A DNA stretch of 11,453 nucleotides from assembly GCA_030599445.1 (NCBI GenBank), contig JAUVOA010000022.1, positions 1 through 11,453 of the forward strand. The letters are read 5' to 3'. The translations under genes and the position numbers were made by a program. The notes under the pieces are model-generated. The model was not told the origin of the DNA. It ran no database searches and saw only the letters and a list, made by a program, of their open reading frames with translations. Shown here one piece after another: positions 1 to 6,514 of the stretch. Position 1 is the stretch's first letter. Each line of letters starts with the position of its first letter. This DNA is from Atribacterota bacterium. Lineage in GTDB: Bacteria > Atribacterota > Phoenicimicrobiia > Phoenicimicrobiales > Phoenicimicrobiaceae.

Positions 1-276
1 AATGTAATACTTTCTGAACTTTGCGATGTTGATTATAAAAAAACCGGAGAGAGAAGAGAAGCTATGTATTTTGGTGTCCAGGGTTTCTTTATGAAACTCA
101 ATTTAGGACTTTCGACTGCAAGCCTTGCTCTTTTATATTCTATCTTCGGGAAAGATATCAGCAATCCCCTGGGAGTAAGATTAGCTCCTGTATTAGGAAG
201 CATAGTAGCCATTTTAGGACTTATAGTTATGACCCGATATCCGGAAAAACAGATTAAAGATTTATTATCAAAATAA
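1..276 (+). CDS. C-terminal part of a GPH/MelB-type sugar:cation symporter (5' end outside window)
   Basis: The reading frame is open from base 1 and ends at TAA 274-276, so this is the last 91 residues of a longer protein. The stretch reading DVDYKKTGERREAMYFGVQG near its start matches the conserved segment of glycoside-pentoside-hexuronide (MelB-like) MFS symporters, where a charged T-G-x-R-R-E-A-M-Y loop precedes a transmembrane helix. Two hydrophobic helices follow (about residues 30-47 and 58-78), then a short basic tail, as expected for the last helices of a 12-helix carrier. The ATG at 64 lies inside this conserved motif and is not the true start. The family imports sugars with Na+ or H+; the substrate cannot be told from this end. 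It is also possible that the protein is a related MFS carrier of another substrate class. Confidence 0.8.
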   Translation, partial: NVILSELCDVDYKKTGERREAMYFGVQGFFMKLNLGLSTASLALLYSIFGKDISNPLGVRLAPVLGSIVAILGLIVMTRYPEKQIKDLLSK

Positions 277-304
277 TTTTTTTTAAAAAAAGAAAGATTA
301 TTTA

Positions 305-760
305 ATGGAAAGAAGTAAAAAAATGGTTGTTTTACAAAAAGGAATTTTATTTTTATGTACCGGAAATTCCTGCCGCAGTCAGATGGCAGAAGGGTTTGCT
401 AAAAAAATGCTTCCCAAAAATATGGAAATCTTTAGTGCGGGGCTGGAGCCAAAAGGTGTACATCCTATGGCGATAAAAGTTATGCAGGAAGTTGGGATTG
501 ATATCTCTCAACAAAGGTCAAAAAATATTTCAGAGGTTCCTATTGATAAAATAGATTTAGTGGTTACTTTATGTGGAGATGCTGCTGAACGATGTCCTAT
601 TTTTCCAGGTAAAGTGAAAAGGATACATTGGGAGTTAGAAGATCCTGCCAAAGCGCAGGGGAGCCAGGAAGAAATTATAAAAATATTTCGAAAAGTTCGG
701 GAAATTATTAAATCCTACATGGAAAATGAAAAATGGTTTGATTCTTTAAAAATTAATTAA
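305..760 (+). CDS. arsC: Arsenate reductase, thioredoxin-coupled type (low-molecular-weight PTP fold)
   Basis: This 151-residue protein has the phosphate-binding loop CTGNSCRS at residues 18-25, the fold of low-molecular-weight tyrosine phosphatases. Cys18 would be the nucleophile on arsenate. Cys90 and Cys97, in LVVTLCGDAAERCP, match the second and third redox cysteines of the thioredoxin-coupled ArsC of Gram-positive bacteria, and Asp113 in EDPA is the likely general acid. All residues for the three-cysteine relay are present, so arsenate reduction is favoured over simple phosphatase activity. An internal ATG at 323 is a good alternative start: it has a purine-rich GGAAAGAAG 7 bases upstream and trims six residues that the family lacks. 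No ars operator, regulator or efflux pump gene is seen beside it; the neighbours are an unrelated symporter and a pseudogene. Confidence 0.88.
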   Translation: MERSKKMVVLQKGILFLCTGNSCRSQMAEGFAKKMLPKNMEIFSAGLEPKGVHPMAIKVMQEVGIDISQQRSKNISEVPIDKIDLVVTLCGDAAERCPIFPGKVKRIHWELEDPAKAQGSQEEIIKIFRKVREIIKSYMENEKWFDSLKIN

Positions 761-781
761 ACCGCAAAAATTATGCTTATT

Positions 782-1167
782 TTAAGATTTATTCTTCTTT
801 TTCCAGAAACAAATCTTTTTATCTTCATACATAAATCCCCATTCAAGATCGGGACTGGGACCTAAAATCCAATATCCTTCTGAATCGAGCATAACTTCTA
901 TCGACCTCATAGGAGACTAAATCTTCTGACTCCTATGAATATTGTAGTAAGTTAAATAACGAAGATGCTTTAATGGTGCAAATGTATTGGATTCAAACAA
1001 GACTTGTTTTGCAGGTTTTGTTTTGGCACAATAGAGGGGTTACCATTATTATAATTAATTCTTACAATTTCATTTCCTTCTTCATTGATATAGCGAACTT
1101 GGTCGTATATTCCTTTTTTTGCAGAGAAGATTAAAAAATCTTTTTCCAAGGCCAAGGTTTTTAAAAA
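782..1167 (-). pseudogene. Remnant of a dCache-domain sensor protein gene, frameshifted and internally deleted
   Basis: Two fragments on the - strand look like pieces of one extracellular sensor domain. The upstream piece (1167 down to 970) reads IYDQVRYINEEGNEIVRINY followed by NNGNPSIVPKQNLQNK, the pattern of the first part of many double-Cache domains of bacterial histidine kinases and diguanylate cyclases. The downstream piece (910 down to 782) reads VMLDSEGYWILGPSPDLEWG then FMYED, a motif normally found some 60 or more residues later in the same domain. The two pieces are in different frames, the middle is missing, and the first piece is preceded by an in-frame stop with no plausible start apart from a TTG at 1155 lacking a ribosome site. 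Neither kinase nor GGDEF sequence remains. Assignment to this domain class is from recalled motif similarity. Confidence 0.62.
907..938. repeat. Inverted repeat at the break of the sensor pseudogene
   Basis: TCATAGGAG (907-915) and CTCCTATGA (930-938) are perfect 9-base inverted arms around a 14-base loop. The element lies where the two Cache fragments meet. There is no T-run after either arm, so it is unlikely to be an intrinsic terminator. Confidence 0.55.
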
Positions 1168-1416
1168 TTAAAAAGCCAAACCTGTAACTATTTTGTTAAT
1201 AATTAGAAAAAATCATGGGATGGTATTACAAGGCAAACGAATAATTTTATTAACCCGAAAGCTTTTTATTTGCAAAGAAGGATTTTTAAGGTTTATGTCG
1301 TATTTATAATAAAAAGAAACTAATAATTTTTTTTCTATATTATGTAAATTATTTTATAAATATATAACTAAAGCAGAGAAGTATAGCTTTCTCCGGAAAA
1401 TAAAATAAAAAATAAT
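1168..1416. other. AT-rich gap before the glutaredoxin gene, no gene seen
   Basis: This stretch has frequent stops in all frames and no recognisable coding remnant beyond the pseudogene. A TATAAT at 1305-1310 could be a -10 element, but no convincing -35 is at the right distance. The promoter for the glutaredoxin/reductase pair should lie here because those genes begin a unit after it. Confidence 0.4.
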
Positions 1417-1422
1417 GGAGGG
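1417..1422 (+). promoter_or_regulatory. Strong ribosome binding site for the glutaredoxin gene
   Basis: GGAGGG ends five bases before the ATG at 1428 and fixes this start. Confidence 0.75.
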
Positions 1423-1427
1423 TTATT

Positions 1428-1664
1428 ATGAATAAAAAAGTAAAAGTATACGGACTTCCAACTTGTCCTGTTTGTAGGAGGACAAAAAAATATTTAGAAG
1501 ATGAAGGTATTGACTATGAATATCTGGATGTCTCCGCAAATCACGATTTTGCCAAAGAGATGATTGTAAAATCTGGCCAAAAAACTGTACCAGTAGTCGA
1601 AATTGGAGGGGAAATTATAATCGGATTTGATAAGGCTAAAATTGAAGAACTTCTAAAGGGGTAA
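1428..1664 (+). CDS. Glutaredoxin-like redoxin (CPVC, NrdH/Cp9 type)
   Basis: This is a complete 78-residue thioredoxin-fold protein, the usual length of small glutaredoxin-like proteins. The active site CPVC is at residues 13-16 after the first beta strand, the cis-proline motif TVP is at 53-55, and a GG pair follows at 60-61, as in NrdH and related redoxins. It should be a cytoplasmic dithiol electron carrier. The flavoprotein gene starts three bases after its stop, and the ribosome site of that gene lies in its last codons, so the two are co-transcribed and probably work as a pair: reductase passes electrons to redoxin, and redoxin to a target such as a peroxiredoxin or ribonucleotide reductase. 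Neither target gene is in the window. The glutathione-binding role of classical glutaredoxins is not implied. Confidence 0.88.
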   Translation: MNKKVKVYGLPTCPVCRRTKKYLEDEGIDYEYLDVSANHDFAKEMIVKSGQKTVPVVEIGGEIIIGFDKAKIEELLKG

Positions 1665-1667
1665 AAT

Positions 1668-2579
1668 ATGAAAAGAATTTATGATTTGATAATTATTGGA
1701 GCGGGACCTGCTGGTATTACCGCTGTAGTATATGCGGCCCGGAAGAAAATAGATACCCTGGTAGTTACAAAAGACATAGGAGGGCAAGCTGCCTTAAGTG
1801 GAGATATCCAAAATTATACCGGCTATCAATTTATTTCCGGACCGGAATTAGCTGAAAAATTTGAAGAGCATATGCGTAAATTTAATTTTGATATCAGGGA
1901 AAACGAAGAAGTAACAAAATTAACTGCCAAACAAAATAATTTTTTAGTAAAAACAGATAAAAATAGTTACTGGGCGAAGACGGTTATTGTAGCATCTGGT
2001 AAAAAATCTCGTGAATTAGGTATTTCCGGTGAAAAGGAATTTAAAAATAAGGGTCTTGTCTATTGCGCTACCTGTGATGCTCCCTTATTTTCCGAAGATG
2101 ATGTAGCGGTAATTGGCGGGGGAAATTCTGCCCTGGATGCTACTTTACAATTGATGAAGATTGCCAACTACATATATATTATCAATAGATCTAATAGTCT
2201 TAGGGGAGACGAAATAATGCAGGAGAAAATCAAGAAAAGCAATAAAGTATCAATATTGAACAATAGTCGAATAATTGAGATTCTCGGTGATGATTTTGTC
2301 AACGCTATAAGAATAGAAAAAGACAAAAAAGAAGAAGCACTTGCTGTTCAAGGTATTTTTGTGGAAATCGGTCTTATACCTAATTCAAATTTTGCTGTTG
2401 ATTTAAACAAAACAAAAAGTGGAGAAATTAAGGTAAACAACAAAAATGAAACCAATATTCCCGGTATATTTGCTGCCGGAGATGTTACTGATGTCTTTGA
2501 AAAACAGATAATTATCGCAGCCGGAGAGGGAGCAAAAGCTATATTAAGTGTTTTTCGCTATTTAAGCAGCAGGAAATAA
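1668..2579 (+). CDS. Thioredoxin-reductase-like FAD protein, probably NADH-dependent
   Basis: This 303-residue protein has the low-molecular-weight thioredoxin reductase layout: FAD-binding GAGPAG at 11-16, the redox disulfide CATC at 133-136 followed by Asp137, the second dinucleotide site GGGNSA at 150-155, and the closing FAD motif IFAAGD at 267-272. The NADPH-specific HRRxxxR motif that normally follows the second site is replaced by INRSNSLRGDE (172-182), which, with the QEKI that follows, is closer to AhpF-type reductases. This suggests NADH use, or relaxed specificity. It is preceded at three bases by a glutaredoxin-like gene, an arrangement known for the NADH-dependent Cp34/Cp9 system that reduces AhpC in Clostridium pasteurianum. 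The name trxB would be used by most annotation pipelines; I leave the symbol blank because the preferred partner is probably not thioredoxin. Confidence 0.88.
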   Translation: MKRIYDLIIIGAGPAGITAVVYAARKKIDTLVVTKDIGGQAALSGDIQNYTGYQFISGPELAEKFEEHMRKFNFDIRENEEVTKLTAKQNNFLVKTDKNSYWAKTVIVASGKKSRELGISGEKEFKNKGLVYCATCDAPLFSEDDVAVIGGGNSALDATLQLMKIANYIYIINRSNSLRGDEIMQEKIKKSNKVSILNNSRIIEILGDDFVNAIRIEKDKKEEALAVQGIFVEIGLIPNSNFAVDLNKTKSGEIKVNNKNETNIPGIFAAGDVTDVFEKQIIIAAGEGAKAILSVFRYLSSRK

Positions 2580-2765
2580 AACTATTGCTCGTTAATCTCG
2601 TCTCTTTAGACTAAGGCAAGTAAGAGAACAATACAAATAATATTTCAAAGTTAACTGGTGTTGGCATTTTCCTTCGATTAGATATATATCACTCAGGTTA
2701 GCAAGTGGGATGTTAGACGAATTAAAGGCCCTTTGGATTTTAGGAGCTGGATGAAAGAGGTATAA

Positions 2766-3323
2766 ATGGATATCATTTCAATTATATTTATTGCATTTGG
2801 ATTAGCAATGGATGCTTTTGCTGTATCTATCACCAGCGGATTAACCATAAAACACTTAAGAATCAATGATGCCTTAAAGATCGCAATATTTTTTGGATCA
2901 TTTCAGGCTATTATGCCATTAATCGGGTGGTCAGCAGGACTGGGTTTTCGAAATTTCATTTCAGGTATTGACCATTGGATAGCCTTTGGACTTCTATGTA
3001 TAATAGGCTGTAAAATGATTTATGAATCATCTAAAATGGAAGTAAACAACAAGAAAATAGATCCACTAAATGTTTATTTTTTGCTGATGTTATCCATTGC
3101 AACAAGTGTAGATGCCTTGGTTGTTGGTCTAAGCCTGTCATTCTTAAACGTTTCTATTGCACTCCCGGCAATAATAATTGGGGTTGTAACATTTTTACTA
3201 TCGATTTTCGGGGTTTATTTTGGTAATCGATTTGGACATTATTTTGAAAGGAAAATTGAAATAATTGGCGGTCTAATTTTAATTGGTATCGGAACGAGAA
3301 TATTAATTAATCACTTAACTTAG
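2766..3323 (+). CDS. mntP: Manganese efflux pump, MntP family
   Basis: This 185-residue membrane protein has the MntP (former DUF204) pattern of two repeated halves of three helices. Each half carries a conserved aspartate in a helix: Asp16 in GLAMDAFAVS and Asp116 in IATSVDALVVGLS, residues linked to Mn2+ export in this family. Six hydrophobic segments can be seen, roughly at 3-23, 37-57, 69-86, 103-124, 130-153 and 164-182, with a short charged loop (residues 88-100) between the halves. A purine-rich GAAAGAGG at 2753-2760 precedes the ATG. The gene stands alone, 186 bases after the flavoprotein and 160 before the LysE gene. I looked for a yybP-ykoY manganese riboswitch upstream and did not recognise one. 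Confidence 0.87.
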   Translation: MDIISIIFIAFGLAMDAFAVSITSGLTIKHLRINDALKIAIFFGSFQAIMPLIGWSAGLGFRNFISGIDHWIAFGLLCIIGCKMIYESSKMEVNNKKIDPLNVYFLLMLSIATSVDALVVGLSLSFLNVSIALPAIIIGVVTFLLSIFGVYFGNRFGHYFERKIEIIGGLILIGIGTRILINHLT

Positions 3324-3400
3324 AGAGTGACAGAAACACTAGGCTAGTAACTTTTAATTTTATTTCTTCTACTTTTTAGAGTTATATCTATTATAAAAAA

Positions 3401-3432
3401 TTGATGCAAAAAATAAATAAATCGAGTATAAT
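3401..3432 (+). promoter_or_regulatory. Possible promoter for the TTG-started LysE gene
   Basis: TATAAT at 3427-3432 is a perfect -10 hexamer. The best -35 candidate, TTGATG at 3401-3406, leaves a 20-base spacer, which is long, so the -35 is doubtful. Confidence 0.35.
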
Positions 3433-3483
3433 AAAAAAATCATAATTTTTTTTAAAAAATTCTTTCCAGATAAGGAGTAAAAA

Positions 3484-4107
3484 TTGTTGCTATCAGCTTT
3501 TTTATTAGAAGCAGTCTTAATATCTTTATCCGGAGTAATAGCTCCTGGACCTGTTACTGCTGTAACGGTAAGCAAAGGGACTAAATCTCCTCATGCAGGA
3601 GCAATTATTGCCCTGGGACATGGTATTGTAGAAATCCCTTTAATGATATTAATACTTTATGGTTTTGGTGATATATTAAAAATTACTTATATTAAAGCGA
3701 TAATAGGATTACTCGGGGGTTTATTTCTCCTGAAGATGGGTCTTGGCTTACTTAAGGGGATTAAACAAGCAAAAATTGATTCAAGCAATGGTCCAAGTTC
3801 TCCTCTGAGGGCTGGAATTATACTCACTCTGGCTAATCCTTATTTTCTGGTCTGGATGGCAACCATCGGTTCTATTCTTATTTTCCGCTCTTATGCTTTT
3901 GGACTGCTCGGTTTTACTATCTTTATAATTGCCCATTGGTCATGCGATTTTTTATGGTTATACTTTCTTTCAGCTCTATCTTTTAAAGGCGGGCAGTTTT
4001 TTGGCAAAAGACTCCAGCAGGTTTTATTTGCAATATGCGGGGTTTTTCTCTTATTTTTTAGTAGTAAATTTATCTATGATGCAGCGAAAATAATCTTTTC
4101 TTTCTAA
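3484..4107 (+). CDS. LysE/RhtB-family exporter
   Basis: This 207-residue protein is almost entirely hydrophobic and has the N-terminal LysE signature APGPVTAVTVSKG at residues 20-32, followed by GHGIVEIPLMI (45-55) and the mid-protein ANPYFLVWMATIG (117-129). Six membrane segments are likely, with a polar loop near 94-108. Members export amino acids or other small molecules from the cytoplasm; substrate cannot be predicted. The start is TTG at 3484: AAGGAG at 3472-3477 is six bases upstream, and there is no ATG in this frame before the conserved motif. A second TTG follows immediately at 3487. It is probably monocistronic, as the next downstream gene has its own promoter and riboswitch. Confidence 0.83.
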   Translation: MLLSAFLLEAVLISLSGVIAPGPVTAVTVSKGTKSPHAGAIIALGHGIVEIPLMILILYGFGDILKITYIKAIIGLLGGLFLLKMGLGLLKGIKQAKIDSSNGPSSPLRAGIILTLANPYFLVWMATIGSILIFRSYAFGLLGFTIFIIAHWSCDFLWLYFLSALSFKGGQFFGKRLQQVLFAICGVFLLFFSSKFIYDAAKIIFSF

Positions 4108-4248
4108 ATACTTAAAATGATTTATTTCTTCAGCCGAAAATTTGTTGGATTGACTAATACAATCTTGTCGTAACATAAAAAATAAATGGAAAATCCTTTT
4201 TGCAATTTTATTAGTACAGATAAATCTGTATTAGAAGAATTCAAAAAA
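4108..4248. other. AT-rich gap between the LysE gene and the cobalamin promoter
   Basis: No coding sequence is seen. It holds one strong dyad (4212-4233, listed separately) and a TTGACT at 4150-4155 that lacks a good -10 partner. No clear intrinsic terminator for the LysE gene was found. Confidence 0.4.
4212..4233. repeat. Dyad upstream of the cobalamin-operon promoter
   Basis: TAGTACAGAT, two bases AA, then ATCTGTATTA form ten-base inverted arms with one G-T wobble; the central seven pairs are perfect. It lies 15 bases upstream of the -35 element, so it could be an operator or a small hairpin. No T-run follows. Confidence 0.5.
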
Positions 4249-4277
4249 TTGTATTTTTTCTTTTTTTAAGCTATAAT
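4249..4277 (+). promoter_or_regulatory. Sigma70-type promoter of the cobalamin operon
   Basis: TTGTAT (4249-4254) and TATAAT (4272-4277) are separated by exactly 17 bases. Transcription would begin near 4284, about 20 bases before the riboswitch P1 stem, a fitting position for the leader. Confidence 0.65.
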
Positions 4278-4304
4278 TTTTTTAAAATAAACTAAATACT
4301 TAAA

Positions 4305-4469
4305 TATAAGCAGTCTAAGGGAAGAGTGGTGAAAATCCACCGCAGTCCCGCTACTGTAATGGGAGACGAAAGCTGTAATAGGCCACTGTTAGACACTTTC
4401 ACTTTGGTGATAAATGGGAAGGTACAGCAATTAGGTTGACCCCTGAGCCAGGAGACCTGCCTGTTTATG
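4305..4469 (+). ncRNA. Cobalamin riboswitch (aptamer)
   Basis: The segment holds the conserved core of cobalamin riboswitches in order: GGGAA and GGTGAAAATCC near 4319-4337, CCGCAGTCCCGCTACTGTAA around 4339-4359, the L5 element GGCCACTG at 4381-4388, GGGAAGG at 4416-4422, and the B12 box GCCAGGAGACCTGCC at 4447-4461. The ends close as P1: 4306-4313 (ATAAGCAG) pairs with 4461-4468 (CTGTTTAT), eight pairs with one G-U. The layout is that of the large adenosylcobalamin-type class. It lies in the leader of a cob operon and is followed by an intrinsic terminator, so bound cobalamin should end transcription before cobC. Confidence 0.95.
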
Positions 4470-4477
4470 AATATGAA

Positions 4478-4519
4478 ATCACCTCTTCGTGGAGAAAGAG
4501 GGTGATATTTTTTATTTTT
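4478..4519 (+). terminator. Riboswitch-controlled intrinsic terminator (expression platform, P13)
   Basis: ATCACCTCTT (4478-4487) pairs with AAGAGGGTGAT (4496-4506), ten pairs with one bulged G, and is followed by a T-rich run ATTTTTTATTTTT at 4507-4519. The loop contains GTGG (4489-4492), complementary to CCAC (4383-4386) in the L5 loop of the aptamer. The hairpin can therefore act as the P13 kissing partner and as terminator at once. The 5' arm ATCACC is also complementary to GGTGAT at 4406-4411, a possible antiterminator pairing. Confidence 0.8.
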
Positions 4520-4559
4520 AGATTTCTTTATGATTACTTAAAAGGAGTACTATAGTTAT

Positions 4560-5225
4560 ATGACAATAAAGTTAATTTTAATTCGGCATGGAGAAAGTGA
4601 TGGTAATGCTCAAAGGAAATTTTCTGGTTTTCAGGATGTAAAATTAACAGAAAAGGGAATATGGCAAGCGAAGAGATTAGCACGACGTTTAGAGGGAGTG
4701 CAAGTAGACGCATTTTATTGCAGTGATTTAAAAAGGGCTCGTCATACTGCTGAGATTATTTTTGGAGACCGAGGGGAAGATATTGTAGTAAGTCCTAATC
4801 TAAGAGAAATAAATTTTGGGATATGGGAGGGTATGACATTTGAAGAAATTAAATCAAGAGAAGGAGCCAAGTTTACTTCCTGGATGGAAAATCCCGATGA
4901 AAAAAGCATTATTCCCCAAGGAGAGAGCTTGGCTATTCTAAACGAAAGAGTTATGACCGAAGTAAACAGGATATTACAAGAACATAGAAATGAAGAGAAA
5001 GATAAAACAATAGCCATAGTTTGTCATGGTGGAGCTATCCGAATTATTCTGTGTAATGCTTTAAACCTTGAATTAAAAAATCTGTGGTTTATAGAACAAA
5101 ATTCAACTGCTTTGAATATTATAGATTATTATGATAATAGAGGATTTATTTCACTATTAAATGATACTTCTCATCTTGAAGACTGGTGGGAAAGTGGATT
5201 AATACAGGAGAAAAGAGATGAATGA
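4560..5225 (+). CDS. cobC: Histidine phosphatase, probably alpha-ribazole-5'-phosphate phosphatase
   Basis: This 221-residue protein belongs to the phosphoglycerate-mutase-like histidine phosphatases. The RHGES motif at 9-13 gives phospho-acceptor His10. Arg residues near 59-61 (DLKRARHTAE), Glu83 in LREINFGIWEG and His156 in VCHGGAIR complete the usual active site. The family is broad (cofactor-dependent mutases, fructose-2,6-bisphosphatase, CobC), so the specific call rests on context: it is the first gene after the cobalamin riboswitch and its stop overlaps the cobT start by eight bases. In that role it removes phosphate from alpha-ribazole phosphate, or from cobalamin phosphate, in nucleotide-loop assembly in the cytoplasm. 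The AAAGGAG at 4541-4547 lies twelve bases upstream of the ATG, a somewhat long spacing. Confidence 0.85.
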   Translation: MTIKLILIRHGESDGNAQRKFSGFQDVKLTEKGIWQAKRLARRLEGVQVDAFYCSDLKRARHTAEIIFGDRGEDIVVSPNLREINFGIWEGMTFEEIKSREGAKFTSWMENPDEKSIIPQGESLAILNERVMTEVNRILQEHRNEEKDKTIAIVCHGGAIRIILCNALNLELKNLWFIEQNSTALNIIDYYDNRGFISLLNDTSHLEDWWESGLIQEKRDE

Positions 5226-6282
5226 AAAAATAGAAGAAATCATTCAAAATATTAAACCTATCAATTTTAAATTAATGGAAAGAGCCCAGGAAAAATTGGA
5301 TAATCTTATCAAACCTCTGGGAAGCTTGGGAAGATTAGAGGATTTTGCCAGGAGGATAGTAGGAATATCCGGAACTCTTTCCCCAGTAATCAAAAGAAAA
5401 GTAATATTTGTGATGGCGGGAGACCACGGAGTTGCTGAAGAAGAAGTGAGTGCTTATCCTCAGGAAGTTACCTTTCAAATGGTGTATAATTTTATTCGAG
5501 GGGGAGCGGGCATTAATGTATTAGCCAGACATATAGGAGCAGAGATTGTGGTGGTGGATATGGGAGTGGCTAAAGATTTTCCCTTGGAAGAGAGTATAAT
5601 AAGAAAGAAAATAGCCTATGGAACGAAAAATATAGCCAAAGGACCCGCTATGAGTAGAGATGAAGCAGAAAGAGCAATGATTGCCGGAATTGAAGTGTTT
5701 GAAGACGAATTAAGCAGAAAAGGAATCGACATCATAGGATTAGGAGAAATGGGGATTGCTAATACTACCCCCAGTAGTGCTATAGTAGCCTGTTTAACTA
5801 AATCTAAAGTTGAAGAAGTCACCGGCCGAGGGACCGGGATAGATGAAGACCAACTTAAAAATAAAATAAGAGTGATTAAACAAACGATAGAAGTTAATCA
5901 TCCTGACACGGAGGATGGACTTGATGTTTTATCAAAAGTGGGAGGATTTGAAATTGGGGGGTTAGTAGGTTGTATTTTATCTGCAGCTTCCCATCGAGTT
6001 CCCATTGTAATTGATGGTTTTATTTCTTGCGCGAGTGCCTTAATTGCGATTAAGTTAGCTCCTTTGGCAAAGGATTACATATTTGCGAGTCATAATTCGG
6101 TGGAAAAAGGGCATAAAATTGCCCTGAAATATATAGGGAAGGTTCCGATGTTTGATCTTGGTATGCGGCTCGGTGAAGGAACCGGTGCTGCTTTGGGCAT
6201 CAGCTTTGTTGAGGCCGGGGTTAAAATATTAACTCAAATGGCTACTTTTGAAGATGCTGGGGTAGATAATAAAAACTCATAA
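5218..6282 (+). CDS. cobT: Nicotinate-nucleotide--dimethylbenzimidazole phosphoribosyltransferase
   Basis: This 354-residue protein, of normal family length, transfers phosphoribose from nicotinate mononucleotide to a lower-ligand base, giving alpha-ribazole phosphate. Typical CobT blocks are present in order: KPLGSLGRLE (32-41), MAGDHGVAEEEVSAYP (66-81), GGAGINVLAR (95-104), GEMGIANTTPSSA (176-188), GRGTGID (203-209), VIDGFISCASALIA (264-277), ASHNSVEKGH (290-299) and LGMRLGEGTGAALG (314-327). Glu320 in the last block corresponds to the catalytic glutamate (Glu317 in Salmonella). The ATG lies inside the end of cobC with AGGAG at 5206-5210 seven bases upstream, implying translational coupling. 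Which base it activates (dimethylbenzimidazole, adenine or a phenol) cannot be read from the sequence. Confidence 0.96.
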   Translation: MNEKIEEIIQNIKPINFKLMERAQEKLDNLIKPLGSLGRLEDFARRIVGISGTLSPVIKRKVIFVMAGDHGVAEEEVSAYPQEVTFQMVYNFIRGGAGINVLARHIGAEIVVVDMGVAKDFPLEESIIRKKIAYGTKNIAKGPAMSRDEAERAMIAGIEVFEDELSRKGIDIIGLGEMGIANTTPSSAIVACLTKSKVEEVTGRGTGIDEDQLKNKIRVIKQTIEVNHPDTEDGLDVLSKVGGFEIGGLVGCILSAASHRVPIVIDGFISCASALIAIKLAPLAKDYIFASHNSVEKGHKIALKYIGKVPMFDLGMRLGEGTGAALGISFVEAGVKILTQMATFEDAGVDNKNS

Positions 6283-6337
6283 ATTAGTCGTTAGTGGATT
6301 GTGAATAGTCGTTAATATTGCGTGAAGAAAATTAGGA

Positions 6338-6366
6338 GTCAGAGATAGGGGTTCGATTCATCGAAC
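6338..6366. repeat. Palindromic repeat, copy 1
   Basis: The core GTTCGAT (6351-6357), two bases TC, and ATCGAAC (6360-6366) form a perfect seven-pair dyad. With the preceding CAGAGATAGGGG it aligns without gaps to the unit at 6515-6543, about 24 of 29 bases agreeing. Confidence 0.65.
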
Positions 6367-6400
6367 ACGAATAATGACGGGGCGGACAGGAAAAAGATAG

Positions 6401-6467
6401 ATTCCCGTTTCCACGGGAATGACAAACTATAAAATACGGGAATGACAAAAAAGACCACGGGAATAAC
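6401..6467. repeat. Short repeat array with ACGGGAAT units and a hairpin
   Basis: ATTCCCGT (6401-6408), four bases TTCC, and ACGGGAAT (6413-6420) make a perfect eight-pair hairpin. The 3' arm with its tail, ACGGGAATGACAAA, recurs at 6436-6449, and a variant ACGGGAATAAC is at 6457-6467, spacing 23 and 21 bases; CGGGAAAGAC at 6508-6517 may be a further decayed copy. It resembles small CCCG...CGGGAATGAC dispersed repeats that are common in many bacterial genomes. Confidence 0.65.
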
Positions 6468-6492
6468 CCCAGTGAAATAAGATTTCACAGGG
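6468..6492. repeat. Hairpin in the cobT-cobU repeat cluster
   Basis: CCC, A, GTGAAAT (6468-6478) pairs with ATTTCAC, A, GGG (6482-6492) around a three-base loop AAG: ten pairs with a single A-A mismatch. No T-run follows, so it is more like a repeat element than a terminator. Confidence 0.55.
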
Positions 6493-6514
6493 CAGGATAA
6501 AAGAGAGCGGGAAA

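Noticed and set aside
970..1155. A 61-codon open frame on the - strand as an intact small gene
   Set aside because: It starts at TTG without a ribosome site, its conserved motif belongs to the middle of a larger sensor domain, and the rest of that domain follows in another frame.
2580..2765. A yybP-ykoY manganese riboswitch upstream of mntP
   Set aside because: The conserved core bases and paired arms of that class could not be found; only AT-rich sequence and a normal ribosome site are visible.
3369..3575. A 68-codon - strand frame over the start of the first LysE gene
   Set aside because: It overlaps a clear LysE-family N-terminus in the other direction and has no family features of its own.
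4742..5017. A 91-codon - strand frame within cobC
   Set aside because: It is the antisense of a conserved histidine phosphatase and has no ribosome site or recognisable domain.
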